A stretch of DNA of 64,000 bases, from positions 2,698,854-2,762,853 of the forward strand of contig NZ_HG964446.1 in assembly GCF_000689255.1 (NCBI RefSeq), read 5' to 3'. Positions 16,755-26,529 of the stretch are shown in pieces. How positions within the stretch are numbered: position 1 is the stretch's first letter; each line of letters opens with the position of its first letter. The notes under the pieces were generated by a model that ran no database searches, was not told the origin of the DNA, and saw only the letters and a program-made list of their open reading frames with translations. This DNA is from Mycobacterium triplex. Lineage in GTDB: Bacteria > Actinomycetota > Actinomycetes > Mycobacteriales > Mycobacteriaceae. Made by a program: the position numbers and the translations under genes.

Positions 16755-17582
16755 TCAGCGACGTTGCGCGCGTAGGTCTCGGGACGCCTCGTGGCGCCGG
16801 GCACGCTGCGGCTGCACAAACGGGCGAAGGTGGCGGCGGGTCTGGTGATCCGGCGCCCCGGCCGCGCCGTCGGTGTGGCTGCCCCGCGTGTAGTGGCCCT
16901 GCCATTGCACTTGCTCACCGGCCTCGATGCGCGCCAGCTGTTCGAGTTGCCGTGCCCGGCTGCTGCGGGAGCGGAGGAAGTAGTCGTGCTTGCGCTGTAG
17001 CTCTTCGTCGGCGGTGATGGGCCGGATTTCGGGGGCGAACTCTTCGAGTTCGCCGCGGCGTTGCGGGACGATCATGCAGATCGGCTCGTCGACTTCGAAG
17101 CGCACCGGTATCAGTTTGCGGGTGAACTTCCAGCTCATGCTGAAACTGGCGCTTGCCCAGTCGGTTTCGACGATGCCTTCCAGCGCGCAGACGGCGTCTT
17201 TGGGGTAGTTCGCCGGTCCGCGGACCAGCAGGTTGTAACCGGGCGGGGTGCGAAGCAGCAGCGGCAGATGCCAGGTCAGGATGCCGTTGCCGAAATGACT
17301 GGCGGGCAGGAGCTGGCCGGTGTCCCGGCGATGCGGGGTGACCATCACGTCCACACCGTCCTGACCCATCCACGTCGCGGTGAATCCGCACGGGTTGAGC
17401 AGCTCCCAGCCGCTTTGATTGGCGATCAGCATCGGCAGACACCGGGTCGGCCAACCGGTGCGTGCCTTTGCCATCTCCGGCATCCAGGCGCGGTTGATCG
17501 GTGCCGGGGCGATCGGTGGCGCGTTGTCACGGGTGGTGAACCCGATCAACGGTCGGGGCGGCCCGTCGGACGTGTCACTCAC
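16755..17582 (-). CDS. DUF6065-like protein, paralogue A
   Basis: Protein of 275 aa with no recognised catalytic motif. The segments LIGFTTRDNAPPI, ANQSGWELLNPCGFTATW and HFGNGILTWHLPLLLRTPPG match the DUF6065 family as I recall it. The C-terminus is basic and probably disordered. A paralogue lies immediately upstream (17668-18444), about 86 bases away. The middle of the two genes is nearly identical in DNA, whereas the ends differ. GTG 17582 aligns with the start of the paralogue. Function unknown. Confidence 0.75.
   Translation of the reverse strand: MSDTSDGPPRPLIGFTTRDNAPPIAPAPINRAWMPEMAKARTGWPTRCLPMLIANQSGWELLNPCGFTATWMGQDGVDVMVTPHRRDTGQLLPASHFGNGILTWHLPLLLRTPPGYNLLVRGPANYPKDAVCALEGIVETDWASASFSMSWKFTRKLIPVRFEVDEPICMIVPQRRGELEEFAPEIRPITADEELQRKHDYFLRSRSSRARQLEQLARIEAGEQVQWQGHYTRGSHTDGAAGAPDHQTRRHLRPFVQPQRARRHEASRDLRAQRR
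16996..17305. repeat. Near-identical tract shared by the DUF6065-like paralogues, copy 1
   Basis: Over roughly 310 bases this tract differs from the copy 862 bases downstream at only about seven positions by my count, while both flanks diverge strongly. That is typical of recent gene conversion or a recent partial duplication. Confidence 0.75.
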
Positions 17583-17667
17583 TCACGCGAGATTATGGAC
17601 GAAACCTGGTAATTCGCTTGGGGTTTGAGTCAGGACCGCGGCATGAGTGATAACCGGCGATGGCCGG

Positions 17668-18444
17668 CTATTCCGGCTGGGCAAACGGGCGAAGGTGGCG
17701 GCGGGTCTGGTGATCCGGTGCCCCGGCCTCGCCATCTCGGTGTTTTCCTCGCGTGTAGTCGCCTTGCCAGTCCACTCGGTCGCCCGCGGCAACCCTCGCC
17801 AATTGCTCGGCGTGCTTTGCCGCGTCGCGTTCGCGAAGGAACAACTCATGCTTGCGGTGTAGCTCTTCGTCGGCGGTGATGGGCCGGATTTCGGGGGCGA
17901 ACTCTTCGAGTTCGCCGCGGCGTTGCGGGACGATCATGCAGATCGGCTCGTCGACCTCGAAGCGCACCGGCACCAGTTTGCGGGTGAACTTCCAGCTCAT
18001 GCTGAAACTGGCGCTTGCCCAGTCGGTTTCGACGATGCCTTCCAGCGCGCAGACGGCGTCTTTGGGGTAGTTCGCCGGTCCGCGGACCAGCAGGTTGTAA
18101 CCGGGCGGGGTGCGAAACAGCAGCGGCAGGCGCCAGGTCAGGATGCCGTTGCCGAAATGGCTGGCGGGCAGGAACTGATCGGCCCGGTACTGATCGGGTT
18201 CGACCATCACGTCCATGCTCTCCTGCGCTATCCAGGTGGCGGTGAACGCGCACGGGTTGCGCAGCTCCCAGCCGCTTTGGTTGGCGATCAGCATCGGCAA
18301 ACACCGACTGGGCCAACCCTTGTCCGCCTCGGCCTGGGCCGTCATCCACGCCCGGCTCACCGGCGCGGGGGAGATCGGCGGCGCGTTGTCGCCGGTGATG
18401 AACCCGATCAGCGGGCGGGCCGGCCCGTCGGCGTTGTCGCTCAC
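17668..18444 (-). CDS. DUF6065-like protein, paralogue B
   Basis: Protein of 258 aa, paralogous to the next minus-strand gene. It shares LIGFITGDNAPPI, ANQSGWELRNPC and the long central block from GNGILTW to ITADEEL almost residue for residue. The N-terminal 90 residues and the C-terminal tail have drifted. GTG 18444 begins the conserved MSDNADGP stretch. No signal peptide or transmembrane segment is seen. Function unknown; the tandem arrangement suggests local duplication. Confidence 0.75.
   Translation of the reverse strand: MSDNADGPARPLIGFITGDNAPPISPAPVSRAWMTAQAEADKGWPSRCLPMLIANQSGWELRNPCAFTATWIAQESMDVMVEPDQYRADQFLPASHFGNGILTWRLPLLFRTPPGYNLLVRGPANYPKDAVCALEGIVETDWASASFSMSWKFTRKLVPVRFEVDEPICMIVPQRRGELEEFAPEIRPITADEELHRKHELFLRERDAAKHAEQLARVAAGDRVDWQGDYTRGKHRDGEAGAPDHQTRRHLRPFAQPE
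17858..18167. repeat. Near-identical tract shared by the DUF6065-like paralogues, copy 2
   Basis: Second copy of the tract at 16996-17305, in direct orientation with an offset of 862 bases. Confidence 0.75.
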
Positions 18445-18531
18445 GCGAGCCAGATTAGCTGCGAACCCGTCGCGACGCCCACGGCGCCTGACCGGCTCAC
18501 CAAAATTTCATGACGGTCTCGGTTGAGCAAA

Positions 18532-18547
18532 GGTACGGCAGCGTACC
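18532..18547. promoter_or_regulatory. Perfect inverted repeat upstream of the CBM2 gene
   Basis: GGTACG (18532-18537) and CGTACC (18542-18547) flank a four-base spacer about 50 bases before the CBM2 start. Size and position suit a repressor site for that gene. No matching regulator could be assigned. Confidence 0.4.
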
Positions 18548-18595
18548 GGCGATGCGAGGGCCGATATCGCGCGGTTGGCTCTAATGTTGGGTGCT

Positions 18596-19030
18596 ATGGC
18601 CGGACTGAGCAATCACGTGAAGCGCTGTCGCGCAGCGCTTCACGTAGCCGTGTCGGCAGTGACGGCCGGGGTCCTCGGGCTCGGCGTCGCTCCCGCGGCT
18701 CATGCGGCCGCCGCGATGGCGACGTTGCAAGTGGAACACACCTGGCAGACCGGGTTCATCGCCCACTTCACCGTCACCAATCCGAACCTGTCGCCGATGG
18801 CCGACTGGCGGATCGACTTCGACATGCCGGCCGGACAATCCGTGTTGCACGCGTGGAACAGCACCGTGACCCAATCCGGCACGCACTATGTGCTGACGCC
18901 CGCGAACTGGGATCGCGAGATCGCCCCCGGCGGTACGGCCACGGGCGGTTTCCGGGGCGTGCTGAGCGGTACCTTCACGCCGCCGTCGAATTGTGTGGTC
19001 AACGGGCAATATCCGTGCACCGTGGCGTAG
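18596..19030 (+). CDS. Secreted stand-alone carbohydrate-binding module (CBM2) protein
   Basis: Exported protein of 144 aa. A signal peptide with basic start (NHVKRCR) and hydrophobic core ends at APAAHA, with likely cleavage before AAMATLQ. The remaining roughly 100 residues are one CBM2 domain: W-x-T-GF, FTVTNPN, WRIDFDMPAG, a conserved ANWD and a C-terminal Cys pair (NCVVNGQYPC). No catalytic domain is attached. CBM2 domains bind cellulose or chitin; M. tuberculosis Rv1987 is a comparable small secreted protein. The in-frame ATG at 18584 is an alternative start. The gene converges on mmpL with a 9-base gap. Confidence 0.85.
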   Translation: MAGLSNHVKRCRAALHVAVSAVTAGVLGLGVAPAAHAAAAMATLQVEHTWQTGFIAHFTVTNPNLSPMADWRIDFDMPAGQSVLHAWNSTVTQSGTHYVLTPANWDREIAPGGTATGGFRGVLSGTFTPPSNCVVNGQYPCTVA

Positions 19031-19039
19031 CCGCGGACG

Positions 19040-21916
19040 TCATTCGCCGGCGCCTGCACTCGCCGCGTATTCCGCGGCCGGCCGCTGCTCGACGGCGGCC
19101 GCGCGGGCGGGCCGCGGCGCGGCGTGGGTGCGGACCTGGCGGGGCCACCAGAACCAGCGGCCCAGCAGTGTCGCGGCGGCCGGCATCATGAACGAGCGCA
19201 CGATCAGGGTGTCGAACAACAGCCCGATCATGATCGTGGTGCCGATCTGGCCGACGACGCGCAGATCGCTGGTCCCCATCGCGCCCATCGTGAACGCGAA
19301 TACCAGGCCGGCGGTGGTGACCACCCCGCCGGTGCTGCCCATCGAGCGGATCATCCCGGTTTTGAGTCCGGCGCCGATTTCTTCCCGGAACCGCGCGGCC
19401 AGCAGCAGGTTGTAGTCCGATCCGACGGCCAGCATCACGATGATGGCCATCGCGAGCACCAGCCAGTGCAGCGGCATGTGCAGCAGATGCTGCCAGATCA
19501 GCACCGACAGCCCGAACGACGAGCCCAGCGAGATGGTGACCGTTCCCACGATGACCGCGGAGGCGACCACACTGCCGGTGATGGCCAGCATGATCATGAA
19601 GATCAGGCACAGCGACGCGATCGCGGCGATCATCAGGTCATACCTGGATCCGTCGCGCTCGTCCTTGTCGGTGGACGCGGTGCCGGTCAGATAGATGTTG
19701 GCGGCCGCCAGCGGGGTGCCCTTCACGGCCTCGTCCGCGGCCTGCCGGATGCCGTCGATATGTGAAATCCCTTCGGCCGTCGCGGGATCGCCCTTGTGGG
19801 TGATGAAGAACCGCGCCGCGCTGCCGTCGGGGGACAAGAACATGCTCAGTCCCCGCTTGAAGTCCGGATTGTCGAAGGCCTCCGGCGGAAGGTAGAAGAA
19901 GTCGTCGTTCTTGGCACGGTCGAAGGCCTGTCCCATCACGGTGGTGTTGCGTGTCAAAGCGTCCATCTGCGTGATCAACCCGGCGAAAGTGCTTGTCGCC
20001 GTTTGCGCGAGATCCTTGACCGTCCGCATCGCCGCGATCAGCGGGGGCAGCTGCGCCAGCATCTGCGGCATGATCCGGTCGAGTTGATCGGTGCTGTGTG
20101 ACAGGTTGCCGACGTCCTCGCTGAGCCGGTCGATGCCATCGACTCCGTCGAACAGCGACCGCAGCGACCAGCACAGCGGAATGTCGAAACAGTGCCGTTC
20201 CCAATAGAAATAGCTTCGGACCGGGCGCCAGAGGTCTTCGAAGTCGGAGAGGTGGTCCCGCAGTTCACCGGAGGTGTCCCGCATCTGCCGGGTGTCGCCG
20301 GCCATGCCATGCGTGACGTTCGCGAGCTGGCGCGTCAAGTCCTGCATATGCAACGAGATATCGATCATTCGTTGCAGCTCGTCGGTCATCCTGGACATGT
20401 CGGCCACCCGATCCCGCAGATTCTTGAGGTTCTCGATCGTGACGGCGCTTTGCGCGCTGATCTGGAACGGAATCGAGGCATGATCGATCGGGGAACCCAG
20501 CGGCCGGGTAATGCCTTGCACGCGTGCGATACCGGGCGTGTGGAAAATGGTGCGGGCGACCCGGTCCAGCACCAGCATGTCCGTCGGGTTGCGCAGGTCG
20601 TGGTCGGCCTCGATCATCAGCAGCTCGGGCTCCATCCGGGCCGCCGCGAAGTGCCGGTCCGACGCCTGGAAGCCGACATTCGACGGGGTGTCGGCCGGCA
20701 GGTAGTAGCGCCCGTTGTAGCCGGTCTGATAGCTGGGCAGGACGACCAGCCCGATCAGCGATACCAGGATCGACGCGACCAGCACCGGGCCGGGCCAGCG
20801 GACGACGACGGTGCCGACCCGGCGCCAACGTCGGGTGCTCACATTGCGTTTGGGGTCGAACGCGCCGAATCGGCCGGCGGCGACGACGACGGCCGGCGCC
20901 AGGGTCAGCGAGGCCACGATCACCACCAGGACCGAGATCGAACACGGCCACCCGAGCGTGTTGAAGACCGGAAGCCGGGTAAAACTCAGGCAGTACATCG
21001 CCCCCGCGACGGTCAGCCCGGACCCGAGGATCACGTGGGCCGTTCCGTGAAACATGGCGTAGTAGGCCGCTTCTCGGTCAAGACCGGCCGAGCGGGCCTC
21101 CTGATAGCGGCCGATCAGGAAGATGACGTAGTCGGTTGACGCTGCTATTGCCAGTGCCACAAGCACATTCACGGCGAACGTCGACAGGGCGATGACATCG
21201 TTGTCGGCCAGTGTGGCGATGACGCCCTCGGCGGTGAGCAGCTCCACGCCCACCGTCAGCAGCACGAACACCACGGTGGTCAGCGAGCGGTACGCGATGA
21301 ACAGCATCAGCGCGATCACGACGACGGTGATCAGGGTGATCTTTTCCAGGCTGCGGTCGCCGTAGGTATGGATATCGCCATTGAGCGGACCCGGGCCGGT
21401 CAGGTAGGCCTTGATCCCGGGCGGCGGCGGCACGCCGTCCGCGATGCGCTGCACGGCGGCGACGGACTCGTTGGCCACCGCGCTGCTTTGATCGCCGGCC
21501 AGGTACAGCTGAACGTAGGCGGCCTTGCCGTCGGTGCTCTGCGACCCTGCCGCGGTCAGGCTGTCGCCCCAGAAGTTCTCGACATGCTCCACGTGGGCTT
21601 TGTCGCCGGACAGTTTGGCGATCAGCGTGTCGTAAAACCGATGCGCGTCATCGCCCAGCTTGTTTTGGCCTTCCAGCACCACCATCGCCGTGGTGTCGGA
21701 ATTGAATTGCTGAAAATCCTTGCCGATACGCTTCATGGCGATCAGGGACGGTGCATCGTGAGCGCTGTACGAAACGGCATGTGTCCCGGCGACTTCGGAC
21801 AGCAACGGGGTCGCCGTGTTCAGCACCGCGCACAGCGCCACCCAGAACAGCATGATCGGCAGCGCCAGCCGTCGGATCGTCCGGCCGGCGGCAACCACCC
21901 GCCCGCCGTCACTCAT
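19040..21916 (-). CDS. MmpL family RND transporter
   Basis: Resistance-nodulation-division type exporter of 958 aa. Each half begins with one transmembrane helix and a large periplasmic loop, followed by about five helices. The proton-relay Asp-Tyr pairs of the MmpL family are present in [12 protein letters not shown] and [12 protein letters not shown]. The second periplasmic loop is long and helical. Its start overlaps the mmpS stop by 4 bases, the usual mmpS-mmpL pairing of the MmpL4/MmpL5-like branch, whose members export siderophores, glycopeptidolipids or drugs. The cargo here cannot be told from sequence. Confidence 0.92.
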   Translation of the reverse strand: MSDGGRVVAAGRTIRRLALPIMLFWVALCAVLNTATPLLSEVAGTHAVSYSAHDAPSLIAMKRIGKDFQQFNSDTTAMVVLEGQNKLGDDAHRFYDTLIAKLSGDKAHVEHVENFWGDSLTAAGSQSTDGKAAYVQLYLAGDQSSAVANESVAAVQRIADGVPPPPGIKAYLTGPGPLNGDIHTYGDRSLEKITLITVVVIALMLFIAYRSLTTVVFVLLTVGVELLTAEGVIATLADNDVIALSTFAVNVLVALAIAASTDYVIFLIGRYQEARSAGLDREAAYYAMFHGTAHVILGSGLTVAGAMYCLSFTRLPVFNTLGWPCSISVLVVIVASLTLAPAVVVAAGRFGAFDPKRNVSTRRWRRVGTVVVRWPGPVLVASILVSLIGLVVLPSYQTGYNGRYYLPADTPSNVGFQASDRHFAAARMEPELLMIEADHDLRNPTDMLVLDRVARTIFHTPGIARVQGITRPLGSPIDHASIPFQISAQSAVTIENLKNLRDRVADMSRMTDELQRMIDISLHMQDLTRQLANVTHGMAGDTRQMRDTSGELRDHLSDFEDLWRPVRSYFYWERHCFDIPLCWSLRSLFDGVDGIDRLSEDVGNLSHSTDQLDRIMPQMLAQLPPLIAAMRTVKDLAQTATSTFAGLITQMDALTRNTTVMGQAFDRAKNDDFFYLPPEAFDNPDFKRGLSMFLSPDGSAARFFITHKGDPATAEGISHIDGIRQAADEAVKGTPLAAANIYLTGTASTDKDERDGSRYDLMIAAIASLCLIFMIMLAITGSVVASAVIVGTVTISLGSSFGLSVLIWQHLLHMPLHWLVLAMAIIVMLAVGSDYNLLLAARFREEIGAGLKTGMIRSMGSTGGVVTTAGLVFAFTMGAMGTSDLRVVGQIGTTIMIGLLFDTLIVRSFMMPAAATLLGRWFWWPRQVRTHAAPRPARAAAVEQRPAAEYAASAGAGE

Positions 21917-22341
21917 GCGGACTTCACCAGGCAGCTGGTCGCGGCGTGGTGCGAGGTGACGGTAAGTTCGTCGCGCACAACACCATTGACGGTGATACGG
22001 CAGCCGAGGCTGCCCCTGTCGCCCTGCGCCACGACGTTGGCCACCACCGCGCTGAGCGTGGTGTCGATGCGCAGCGTCCAGGGCACCGTCGCGTCGTCGA
22101 CCTCCTGCGGCTGCGCGTCGGCGTCCAGATAATGGATGGTTGCCGTCGTGCCGGCCGCGCCGAAAATCTCGTAGACGACGTGCTTGGGATTGAACGCGAC
22201 GATCGCGTCGGCATTGCTCTTGACCGAAACATGCTGGTGTGACCCGAAAATTCCGTGCAGCCGGGAGACGATGACGGTGCCGACCGTCACGACGACGACC
22301 ATGACGATCGGTACCCAGATGCGTCGGAGAATGCCGGTCAT
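21913..22341 (-). CDS. MmpS family membrane protein
   Basis: Small accessory protein of 142 aa: one N-terminal transmembrane helix ([20 protein letters not shown]) and an extracytoplasmic beta-rich domain with the typical [21 protein letters not shown] and [17 protein letters not shown] segments. It is the partner of the adjacent MmpL. ATG 22341 was chosen because it begins directly before the helix and overlaps the upstream gene's stop by 4 bases; the longer reading to 22419 lies within that gene. Confidence 0.9.
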   Translation of the reverse strand: MTGILRRIWVPIVMVVVVTVGTVIVSRLHGIFGSHQHVSVKSNADAIVAFNPKHVVYEIFGAAGTTATIHYLDADAQPQEVDDATVPWTLRIDTTLSAVVANVVAQGDRGSLGCRITVNGVVRDELTVTSHHAATSCLVKSA

Positions 22342-23153
22342 CTGAGGTTCACGGGGTTCACCGCGCGCATCGCCCGGGCGAATCCACTCGCCAGGTCCGC
22401 CATGTCGGCGCGCACCCACACCAGCAGCGATTCGCCCTTGGCGAAGCCGGGATTGAGGTCGAGATAGAACCGCACATCGGGATCGTGATCGAGTCGCTGC
22501 AGCCGCGACGGGTCATGCGGTGCGGCCGAACGCACCACCCACGGGTTCTCGTTGACCTGGATGTAGTGCCGGCGCGGGCTCAGCGCACGCACCAGCGCCT
22601 CGACGTCGACCGGGGTCTGGTGCCGGCGGCTGGGGTAAATCGTCGGCATCGTCACCGCGAGCCGGCGGTAGGCGGCCGGGGTGGTGGCCCGGGTCAGATA
22701 GGCCAGCGGAGTGTGCGGTTCGCGCAGCCGGGCGCGGATCCCCTGACCGAGGATGAACAGCGAGGCCAATGGGCCGCCGCGATAGTGCGACCGGAAGAAT
22801 CCGCCACCGCCCATCACGGCGTGAATGCGGCCGCCGTGCTCAATGCGGTCGATCGCGGCGAACGCAAAACCCGCGAGCTCGTCTCGCGCGCCGTAGAAAA
22901 GTGCGAGTCGAACCCGGGGAGTGCCGAAGACCAATTCGTCGAATGCCGCCGGTGTGTAGCCGTGCAGCGTCTCGCTGTAGATGTCGTAGAGCTCGCCGGC
23001 CAGCTCGCCGCGCCGGCTGGCCCCCAGGCATTCCGATCGCAGGTATTCACGGCGCACGATGCGCTCGGTCGCCGAACGCGGGCCGGGCGACGGGATCTGG
23101 CCCAGCGGTGCCGCGGCACACGACTTGACAGCACGCGAACTCGCGCTGCGCAT
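22338..23153 (-). CDS. Conserved hypothetical protein co-operonic with mmpS-mmpL, possibly acyltransferase-like
   Basis: Protein of 271 aa that I cannot assign to a family with confidence. It has no signal peptide or clear transmembrane helix. The stretch [20 protein letters not shown] and the following strands loosely resemble the GNAT fold, so an acyltransferase role is possible but unproven. It is the first gene of a three-gene operon whose members overlap by 4 bases each, which suggests a role in making or modifying the MmpL cargo. GAGGAG lies 5 bases upstream of ATG 23153. Confidence 0.6.
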   Translation of the reverse strand: MRSASSRAVKSCAAAPLGQIPSPGPRSATERIVRREYLRSECLGASRRGELAGELYDIYSETLHGYTPAAFDELVFGTPRVRLALFYGARDELAGFAFAAIDRIEHGGRIHAVMGGGGFFRSHYRGGPLASLFILGQGIRARLREPHTPLAYLTRATTPAAYRRLAVTMPTIYPSRRHQTPVDVEALVRALSPRRHYIQVNENPWVVRSAAPHDPSRLQRLDHDPDVRFYLDLNPGFAKGESLLVWVRADMADLASGFARAMRAVNPVNLR

Positions 23154-23669
23154 GGAAACTCCTCATCGGATTCAAAGAAATGGCGGACACGTGAAGGGGA
23201 ATTGCCGCCTGCGGATGGAATCTTTGCATTAGGAAGGAGGGTTTGCAACTTTTAATTCTTGGTGAATTCACGCCGTCGCGTCAATGAAATCGGCCGCTGA
23301 ATCCGGGAACGCCCCAAACCCCGGTATTAGCAGGTTAATCCGCCCAAAGGCCAGCCCGTGGCCGGTGGCGCGATGCCGCCGGGACGGCCGGTTGGCTCGC
23401 TTAAGACACTTGTCAGTCGCCGGCAACCTGGTATTCCGCTGATATTGCCCTAATGCTGCGAATTTTCGCTATTGTACGTAGATTTAACAGACGCGCTATT
23501 GGCGGACAGTGCGCGATATTGCGAATATTCGGTGCACCGCGGATAGCCATTTCTGTTTCGGCGGCGTAGCGCGGTCCGCACGGCCGCCCTCGGGAGCCGG
23601 GCGCGTCCGGCATCGGCGTGCGAGCCGCGCAATGCTACGCTGCCCGACAGTCGACATCCTTTAACGATC
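23154..23669. other. Intergenic region between the mmpS-mmpL operon and pyrR
   Basis: No supportable gene is present. The part next to the minus-strand operon (23160-23260) is locally AT-rich and probably holds its promoter. A second AT-rich pocket lies at about 23430-23550. TACGCT at 23636-23641 could be the -10 element for the pyr operon. I saw no IdeR box for the mmpS-mmpL side. Confidence 0.5.
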
Positions 23670-23693
23670 CGTCCGGAGAGGCGGAGAAGGAGG
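23670..23693 (+). promoter_or_regulatory. PyrR RNA-binding loop and ribosome-binding site of the pyr operon
   Basis: GTCCGGAGAGGC (23671-23682) fits the PyrR binding-loop consensus RUCCNGNGAGGY. It lies just before the strong ribosome-binding site AAGGAGG (23687-23693), 12 bases from the pyrR ATG. In M. smegmatis PyrR is reported to act on translation initiation of its leader, and this placement would allow the same: UMP-bound PyrR would block ribosome access. The assignment rests on the consensus match. Confidence 0.6.
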
Positions 23694-23705
23694 TCAAGGT
23701 TTCGC

Positions 23706-24278
23706 ATGAGTGCCGCGGGTGATTCCGCATCCGGCCGCGAATTGATGTCGGCGGCCGACGTCGGCCGAACCATTTCCCGTATCGCGCATCAGATCATCGA
23801 AAAGACCGCGCTCGACGGTTCCGACGCGCCACGCGTGGTGCTGTTGGGAATCCCGACCCGGGGGGTGATTCTGGCCGCGCGCCTGGCCGCCAACATCGGT
23901 GAATTCTGTGGTGTCGAAGTCGGCCACGGCGCGCTCGACATCACTTTGTACCGTGACGATTTGATGACCAAGCCGCCCCGGCCGCTGGAGGTCACCTCGA
24001 TCCCGGCCGGCGGCATCGATGACGCGCTGGTGATCCTCGTCGACGACGTGTTGTATTCCGGTCGCTCGGTGCGCTCCGCGCTGGACGCGCTGCGCGACGT
24101 GGGCAGGCCGCGGGCCGTGCAGCTGGCCGTGCTGGTCGACCGCGGCCATCGCGAACTGCCGATACGCGCCGACTACGTGGGCAAGAACGTGCCGACCGCA
24201 CGCAACGAGAGCGTGCACGTCCAGCTGCGCGAGCACGACGATCGCGACGCCGTCGTCATCGGGAGGGACGCCGAATGA
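23706..24278 (+). CDS. pyrR: Bifunctional pyr operon regulator / uracil phosphoribosyltransferase PyrR
   Basis: RNA-binding regulator with phosphoribosyltransferase fold, 190 aa. The PRPP-binding loop is [18 protein letters not shown], and [20 protein letters not shown] is the conserved N-terminal core. It senses UMP and PRPP and controls the pyr genes, and it can make UMP from uracil. It is the first gene of the pyrimidine operon and ends 10 bases before pyrB. The putative binding loop is in its own leader. The N-terminal extension of about 15 residues before [10 protein letters not shown] is normal for mycobacteria. Confidence 0.95.
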   Translation: MSAAGDSASGRELMSAADVGRTISRIAHQIIEKTALDGSDAPRVVLLGIPTRGVILAARLAANIGEFCGVEVGHGALDITLYRDDLMTKPPRPLEVTSIPAGGIDDALVILVDDVLYSGRSVRSALDALRDVGRPRAVQLAVLVDRGHRELPIRADYVGKNVPTARNESVHVQLREHDDRDAVVIGRDAE

Positions 24279-24288
24279 GAACAGCCTC

Positions 24289-25240
24289 ATGACCAGACAT
24301 CTGCTGGCCGCCGGCGACCTGTCCCGCGACGACGCCACCGCGATCCTCGACGATGCCGACCGGTTCGCACAGGCTCTGGTCGGGCGCGAGGTCAAGAAAC
24401 TCCCCACCCTGCGCGGGCGCACCGTGGTCACGATGTTCTACGAGAACTCCACCCGCACCCGGGTCTCGTTCGAGGTGGCCGGAAAGTGGATGAGCGCCGA
24501 CGTGATCAACGTCAGCGCGGCCGGATCCTCGGTGAGCAAAGGAGAGTCGCTGCGCGACACCGCATTTGACGCTGCACGCGGCCGGCGCCGACGCGTTGAT
24601 CATCCGGCACCCGGCCTCGGGTGCCGCGCACCTGCTGGCCGACTGGACGGCTCCCGGCGACGAGGACGGCGGCCCGTCGGTGATCAACGCCGGGGACGGC
24701 ACCCACGAGCACCCGACGCAGGCGCTGCTGGACGCGCTGACCATGCGCCAGCGGCTCGGCGCCATCGAGGGCCGGCGCGTGGTGATCGTCGGCGACATCC
24801 TGCACAGCCGGGTCGCCCGCTCCAACGTGATGCTGCTGGCCACGCTGGGGGCCGAGGTGGTGCTGGTGGCACCGCCGACCCTGCTGCCGGTCGGCGTCGA
24901 CAGCTGGCCCGCCACCGTCTCCTACGATTTCGACGCCGAGCTGCCCGCCGCCGACGCCGTGCTGATGCTGCGGGTACAGGCCGAGCGGATGAATGGCGGA
25001 TTCTTCCCGTCGGTGCGCGAATACTCGGTGCGCTACGGCCTTTCGGACCGGCGCCAGGCCATGCTGCCGGGCCACGCGGTGGTGCTGCACCCCGGCCCGA
25101 TGGTGCGCGGCATGGAGATCGCGTCCTCGGTCGCCGACTCGTCGCAATCCGCGGTGCTGCAACAGGTTTCCAACGGTGTGCACGTGCGGATGGCCGTGCT
25201 GTTCCATGTGCTGGTCGGGGCGGAGGACATCGCGGCATGA
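24289..25240 (+). pseudogene. pyrB: Aspartate carbamoyltransferase PyrB, disrupted by a single-base insertion
   Basis: The gene encodes the catalytic chain that condenses carbamoyl phosphate with aspartate. The first 92 codons read correctly, including the carbamoyl-phosphate motif STRTR. At 24565-24567 there is TTT where the family pattern DTALTL requires only TT, and the frame shifts. The rest reads from TTG 24566 to 25240 with [13 protein letters not shown] and [11 protein letters not shown] intact. All other codons look functional and the rest of the operon is whole, so a sequencing error or very recent mutation is likelier than decay. Read literally, the 5' half continues in frame into pyrC. 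The intact gene would encode 316 aa. Confidence 0.9.
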
Positions 25241-26529
25241 GCGTGTTGATCCGCGGGGCGCGCCGCTACGGCGAAGGCGACCGGGTGGACGTCCTCGTCG
25301 AGGACGGCCAGATCGCCGAAATCGGACCGGGTCTGGCCATCCCGGATACGGCCGACGTCATCGACGCCGCCGGGCACGTGCTGCTGCCCGGGCTCGTCGA
25401 CCTGCACACCCATCTGCGCGAACCCGGCCGCGAATACGCCGAGGACATCGAAACCGGTTCGGCGGCAGCGGCGTTGGGCGGATACACGGCGGTGTTCGCG
25501 ATGGCGAACACCAAACCGGTGGCCGACAGCCCGGTGGTCACCGACCACGTCTGGCATCGCGGCCAGCAGGTCGGCCTGGTCGACGTGCATCCCGTCGGCG
25601 CCGTCACCGTCGGGCTGGCCGGGACCGAGCTCACCGAGATGGGCATGATGGCCGCCGGCGCCGCGCAGGTGCGGATGTTCTCCGACGACGGCAACTGCGT
25701 GCACGACCCGCTGATCATGCGCCGCGCCCTGGAATACGCCACCGGGTTGGGCGTGCTGATCGCCCAGCATGCCGAGGAGCCGCGGCTGACGGTCGGCGCG
25801 GTGGCGCACGAAGGACCCACCGCGGCCCGGCTCGGGCTCGCCGGATGGCCCCGGGCCGCCGAGGAATCGATCGTCGCCCGCGACGCGCTGCTGGCCCGCG
25901 ACGCCCGCGCCCGCGTGCACATCTGCCACGCCTCCACCGCGGGAACCGTCGAGCTTCTCAAATGGGCCAAGGGTCAAGGTATTTCGATCACCGCGGAGGT
26001 CACGCCGCATCATCTGCTGCTCGACGACGGCCGCTTGGTCAGCTACGACGGGGTGAATCGGGTCAACCCGCCGCTGCGCGAGGCGGCCGACACGATCGCG
26101 TTGCGTCAAGCCCTGGCCGACGGGGTAATCGACTGTGTGGCCACCGACCATGCCCCGCACGCCGAGCACGAGAAATGCTGCGAGTTCTCCGCTGCCCGCC
26201 CCGGGATGCTGGGGCTGCAGACCGCGCTGTCGGTGGTGGTGCAGACGATGGTGGCGCCCGGCCTGCTCACCTGGCGCGACGTCGCCCGGGTGATGAGCGA
26301 AAACCCGGCGAGCATCGTCGGATTGCCCGATCACGGCCGGCCGCTGGAGGTGGGGGAGCCGGCCAACCTGACCGTGGTGGACCCGGATGCGACCTGGACG
26401 GTCACCGGGGCGGACCTGGCCAGCCGCTCGGCCAACACTCCGTACCAGTCGATGACCTTGCCCGCCACCGTGACGGCCACGTTGTTGCGCGGCAAGATCA
26501 CCGCCCGGGACGGGAAGTGCCCCGCATGA
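25237..26529 (+). CDS. pyrC: Dihydroorotase (type I)
   Basis: Zinc enzyme of 430 aa that cyclises carbamoyl aspartate to dihydroorotate. Metal ligands are seen in [10 protein letters not shown] and the catalytic Asp region in TDHAPH; MANTKP and HICHAST are further family motifs. The length is typical of the class I enzymes. ATG 25237 overlaps the pyrB stop by 4 bases. The frame is also open upstream because of the pyrB frameshift, but the family start is here. Confidence 0.94.
   Translation: MSVLIRGARRYGEGDRVDVLVEDGQIAEIGPGLAIPDTADVIDAAGHVLLPGLVDLHTHLREPGREYAEDIETGSAAAALGGYTAVFAMANTKPVADSPVVTDHVWHRGQQVGLVDVHPVGAVTVGLAGTELTEMGMMAAGAAQVRMFSDDGNCVHDPLIMRRALEYATGLGVLIAQHAEEPRLTVGAVAHEGPTAARLGLAGWPRAAEESIVARDALLARDARARVHICHASTAGTVELLKWAKGQGISITAEVTPHHLLLDDGRLVSYDGVNRVNPPLREAADTIALRQALADGVIDCVATDHAPHAEHEKCCEFSAARPGMLGLQTALSVVVQTMVAPGLLTWRDVARVMSENPASIVGLPDHGRPLEVGEPANLTVVDPDATWTVTGADLASRSANTPYQSMTLPATVTATLLRGKITARDGKCPA

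Noticed and set aside
24289..26529. 746-aa PyrB-PyrC fusion protein
   Set aside because: Between codon 93 and the pyrC start the frame encodes out-of-frame pyrB; the other frame there is conserved PyrB. A frameshift, not a fusion gene.
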